DNA of 64,000 bases from PCPOR2b sp965220385 (GTDB taxonomy: Bacteria; Poribacteria; WGA-4E; PCPOR2b), in the NCBI GenBank assembly GCA_965220385.1, contig OZ244825.1, positions 4,154,001-4,218,000 of the forward strand. The letters run 5' to 3'. The notes beneath the pieces were generated by a model that was not told the origin of the DNA, ran no database searches, and saw only the letters and a program-made list of their open reading frames with translations. Made by a program: the position numbers and the translations under genes. Shown one piece after another: positions 61,877 through 64,000 of this stretch (position 1 is the first letter of the stretch; the number at the start of each line of letters is the position of its first letter).

Positions 61877-63976
61877 ATGAAAACCCAAGCATTGCGTTTC
61901 ATATTTATCCTATTGGGCAGTTTCACCCTTTCCACGTTTAGCCCGGTTTGCGCTGCCCCAACCCAAGATTATTCGGGGGTTAATCTACCCGAGGGTGCCG
62001 TCGCCCGTTTGGGAAAAGGCGGAGTGAGTTACGAGGACCGAGGGATCGCCTTTTCCCCCGATGGGAGTCGTCTTGCTGTGGCGACTAGCATGGGCGTTTG
62101 GCTTTACGATGCAGAGACGTTTGATGAAATTGCACTGCTGACCGGGCATAAAGAACAAGTTGACGTTGTAGCGTTTTCCCCCGATAGCACAAAACTCGCT
62201 TCGGTATCGGGCTTCCATTTCCCCGGAACCCTCAAACTCTGGGCTGTAAAGACAGGACAAAACATCGCTACACTCCAAGTGAAGAGTGGTTCGGTCAACT
62301 CTGTGGCATTCTCGCCGGATGGCACCAAGCTCGCGTGGGCGGATCAACTGTGGGATGTGGAGACAAAACAACAACTCGACATACTCAAAGATAACAAGTT
62401 GTTTGAAGTCGCCTTCTCGCCTGATGGAAAGATACTCGCGGGAACAGGTATAAGTGCCATTGGGCGGACGCGGTCGGGTGTTATCAAGCTTTACGATGTC
62501 GAAACCGGACAACTCATCAACACCCTCGCTGCCACACAGCGCACAAAATTGAGTGAAAGTACAAAACGAATCTCATCGATCGCGTTTTCACCCGATGGGC
62601 AGCTATTGGCTTCAGGGTCAGCAGATGGTGGAACGATCAAGCTGTGGGATGTAGAAACAGGACGAAATACTGCCACATTTACAGAGAAACCAGAGCCTAA
62701 TAGCTCTATGTTGTGCGTCGTGTTCTCGCCGGATAGCACTAAACTCGCTGTAGGCTCAGTGGGGGGTATTAAACTGTTGAAAATATCGACAGGACAACAT
62801 ATCTACACACGACGACATATCGACCTCGGCAAACTGGAGTTTTCGTCGAATGTTTTCTCCGTCGCGTTTTCACCAGACGGCAGAAAACTTGCCTCTGTGT
62901 CATGGGATGGCGTCAAACTCTGGGATGTAGAGACAGGAAACAATCTCACCACCTTACAAGGGCATACACGGATGGTTGATTCTGTAGCGTTCTCTCCCGA
63001 CGGGTTGACACTCGCTTCCCAGCTGGTGGAAGGCATCCAAATATGGGAAATTGGCACCCAACAACACATTTTTACACTTGCAGAACCTTCAAACTTTGTC
63101 ACCTGTTTTGCATACTCACCAGATGGAACAAAACTCGTTACAGGTTCAGCGGATGCAAGGAATGCCGAACACACGCTTAAACTGTGGGATATAGAAACAG
63201 GACAAAGTCTCACCACCCTACGAGGGCACACGGACGTTGTAATCACTGTTGCGTACTCTCCAGACGGCCGGTTACTTGCTTCAGGATCAAAGGATAAAAC
63301 TATAAAACTGTGGACAGTTTCGACGGGAGAAAATATCGCCACACTACAAGGGCATGAGAAATTGGTTTTCTCTGTCGCGTTTTCGCCGGATGGCACAAAA
63401 CTCGCTTCGGGATCAGAAGATACCTCAATTCGGTTGTGGGAGATCCCGACAGGCAAAGCACTCTACACACTCGGCGGGGTGAATAGTCCTCAAGTCGGGG
63501 TCGAAGTCCTACCCGTCCCCCGCCCGGGACAGGACATCAGCGAACTTCAGATAGACGATGCGGCTGATCCTGAACCTGAGATCATTAGGGGGGTGGTTTT
63601 CTCTGTCGCGTTTTCGCCGGATGGGACGAAACTTGCCTCTGCGTCATGGGATAAGGTCAAACTATGGGATGTAGAGACAGGACAATATTTCGCAACATTT
63701 GCCAACGACTTGGAATCTTCAAGTTTCTCTGTGGTATTCTCACCGGACGGGACAAAAATCGCTTGCGGATCCTGGGAGGATAGGGTTGAATTGTGGGAGG
63801 TCTCAACACAAAAACATATCGCTGCATTCCCAGGCCATACCGGCTGGGTCCGCGCTGTGGCGTTCTCGCCGGATGGAACAAAAATCGCGTCGGGCTCCGT
63901 TGATGGCACAGTGCTGCTATGGGATGTGCCTAAAAGCATTAAGTTATACCCAAGTAAACAGCAGTCAAATCGATAA
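61877..63976 (+). CDS. Secreted WD40-repeat protein 2
   Basis: The 699-residue paralogue of the previous protein has the same signal-peptide type (SPVCAAPTQDYSG) and 14 blades in the same order, including an identical VNLPEGAxxRLGKGGVSYED lead-in. Repeat units in the two genes correspond one to one, so the duplication was of the whole gene, not of blades. The ATG at 61877 lacks a strong ribosome site. A long frame from 61637 is only an overlap with gene 1. The last 24 bp of the window hold nothing I can identify. Confidence 0.88.
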   Translation: MKTQALRFIFILLGSFTLSTFSPVCAAPTQDYSGVNLPEGAVARLGKGGVSYEDRGIAFSPDGSRLAVATSMGVWLYDAETFDEIALLTGHKEQVDVVAFSPDSTKLASVSGFHFPGTLKLWAVKTGQNIATLQVKSGSVNSVAFSPDGTKLAWADQLWDVETKQQLDILKDNKLFEVAFSPDGKILAGTGISAIGRTRSGVIKLYDVETGQLINTLAATQRTKLSESTKRISSIAFSPDGQLLASGSADGGTIKLWDVETGRNTATFTEKPEPNSSMLCVVFSPDSTKLAVGSVGGIKLLKISTGQHIYTRRHIDLGKLEFSSNVFSVAFSPDGRKLASVSWDGVKLWDVETGNNLTTLQGHTRMVDSVAFSPDGLTLASQLVEGIQIWEIGTQQHIFTLAEPSNFVTCFAYSPDGTKLVTGSADARNAEHTLKLWDIETGQSLTTLRGHTDVVITVAYSPDGRLLASGSKDKTIKLWTVSTGENIATLQGHEKLVFSVAFSPDGTKLASGSEDTSIRLWEIPTGKALYTLGGVNSPQVGVEVLPVPRPGQDISELQIDDAADPEPEIIRGVVFSVAFSPDGTKLASASWDKVKLWDVETGQYFATFANDLESSSFSVVFSPDGTKIACGSWEDRVELWEVSTQKHIAAFPGHTGWVRAVAFSPDGTKIASGSVDGTVLLWDVPKSIKLYPSKQQSNR

Positions 63977-64000
63977 AAACAGTTCTTCTCACCTACCAAT

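Noticed and set aside
62803..63456. Long minus-strand frame opposite the second WD40 gene
   Set aside because: Same repeat shadow; composition follows the opposite strand's SPDGTKLAS codons.

Overview
The window looks like a chromosomal segment of a Gram-negative bacterium of the Candidatus Poribacteria type. This is inferred from gene content, not from a marker gene. It has outer-membrane and lipoprotein genes, paralogous mandelate-racemase, phytanoyl-dioxygenase, Gfo/Idh and beta-lactamase-fold enzymes, giant Asp-box, WD40, LRR and C-type-lectin secreted proteins, and intergenic gaps crowded with short palindromic repeats. I saw no rRNA, tRNA, CRISPR array or prophage.

Layout. 1-9041: catabolic enzymes, mostly on the minus strand (two serine hydrolases, an Asp-box sialidase-like protein, a Gfo/Idh oxidoreductase, an amidase, a TenA-like protein). 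9090-12855: a repeat cluster, a stand-alone elongation factor G and a 2-hydroxyacid dehydrogenase. 13131-22939: envelope genes, including a DUF4159 protein closed by a clear terminator, a 1355-residue lipoprotein with 26 Asp-box-like motifs, a DUF4956 membrane protein, an SdiA-regulated-type protein and a zinc anti-sigma/RseB-like pair with no sigma factor beside it. 23346-36010: sugar-acid and small-molecule enzymes (SMP-30 lactonase, two tandem enolase-superfamily enzymes, arsenate reductase, PfkB kinase, a large unidentified protein, PhyH dioxygenase, GNAT, Zn-alcohol dehydrogenase, SDR, GT2). 36063-38803: a partner-switching module of anti-sigma kinase, STAS antagonist and GAF-PP2C phosphatase. 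38899-42993: DUF58, then an IS3-family element sitting inside a gene with an exact 3-bp target duplication, an orphan HicB-like protein and an SBD-HNH type IV restriction enzyme. 43295-44854: a leucine-rich-repeat protein and the wreck of a paralogue.

45062-53301 has a strong iron/heme theme: LolA-like protein, porin, imelysin lipoprotein, di-heme oxidoreductase, bacterioferritin, Rieske protein and IsdG/HmoB-like monooxygenase. The porin is preceded by a strong promoter, two copies of an operator-like palindrome and a hairpin with a T-run between them. A truncated FecCD permease lies just downstream, next to a HEPN/MNT toxin-antitoxin pair whose HEPN gene is frameshifted. 55906-63976 holds three tandem secreted proteins joining carboxypeptidase-regulatory-like domains to a C-type-lectin domain, then two paralogous 14-blade WD40 proteins.

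Intergenic DNA carries several dispersed repeat families. One is MITE-like with terminal inverted repeats. One is a paired hairpin built on ATGTCGCCCCGCTGGGGCT. One is built on CCCCGATNAATCGGG, which has also entered another repeat and, twice in tandem, the reading frame of a Nudix gene. The best leads are the iron cluster with its leader, the lectin triplet with a relocated cysteine, the 5' region shared by the LRR and lectin genes, the reconstructable IS insertion, and the repeat-in-gene event.
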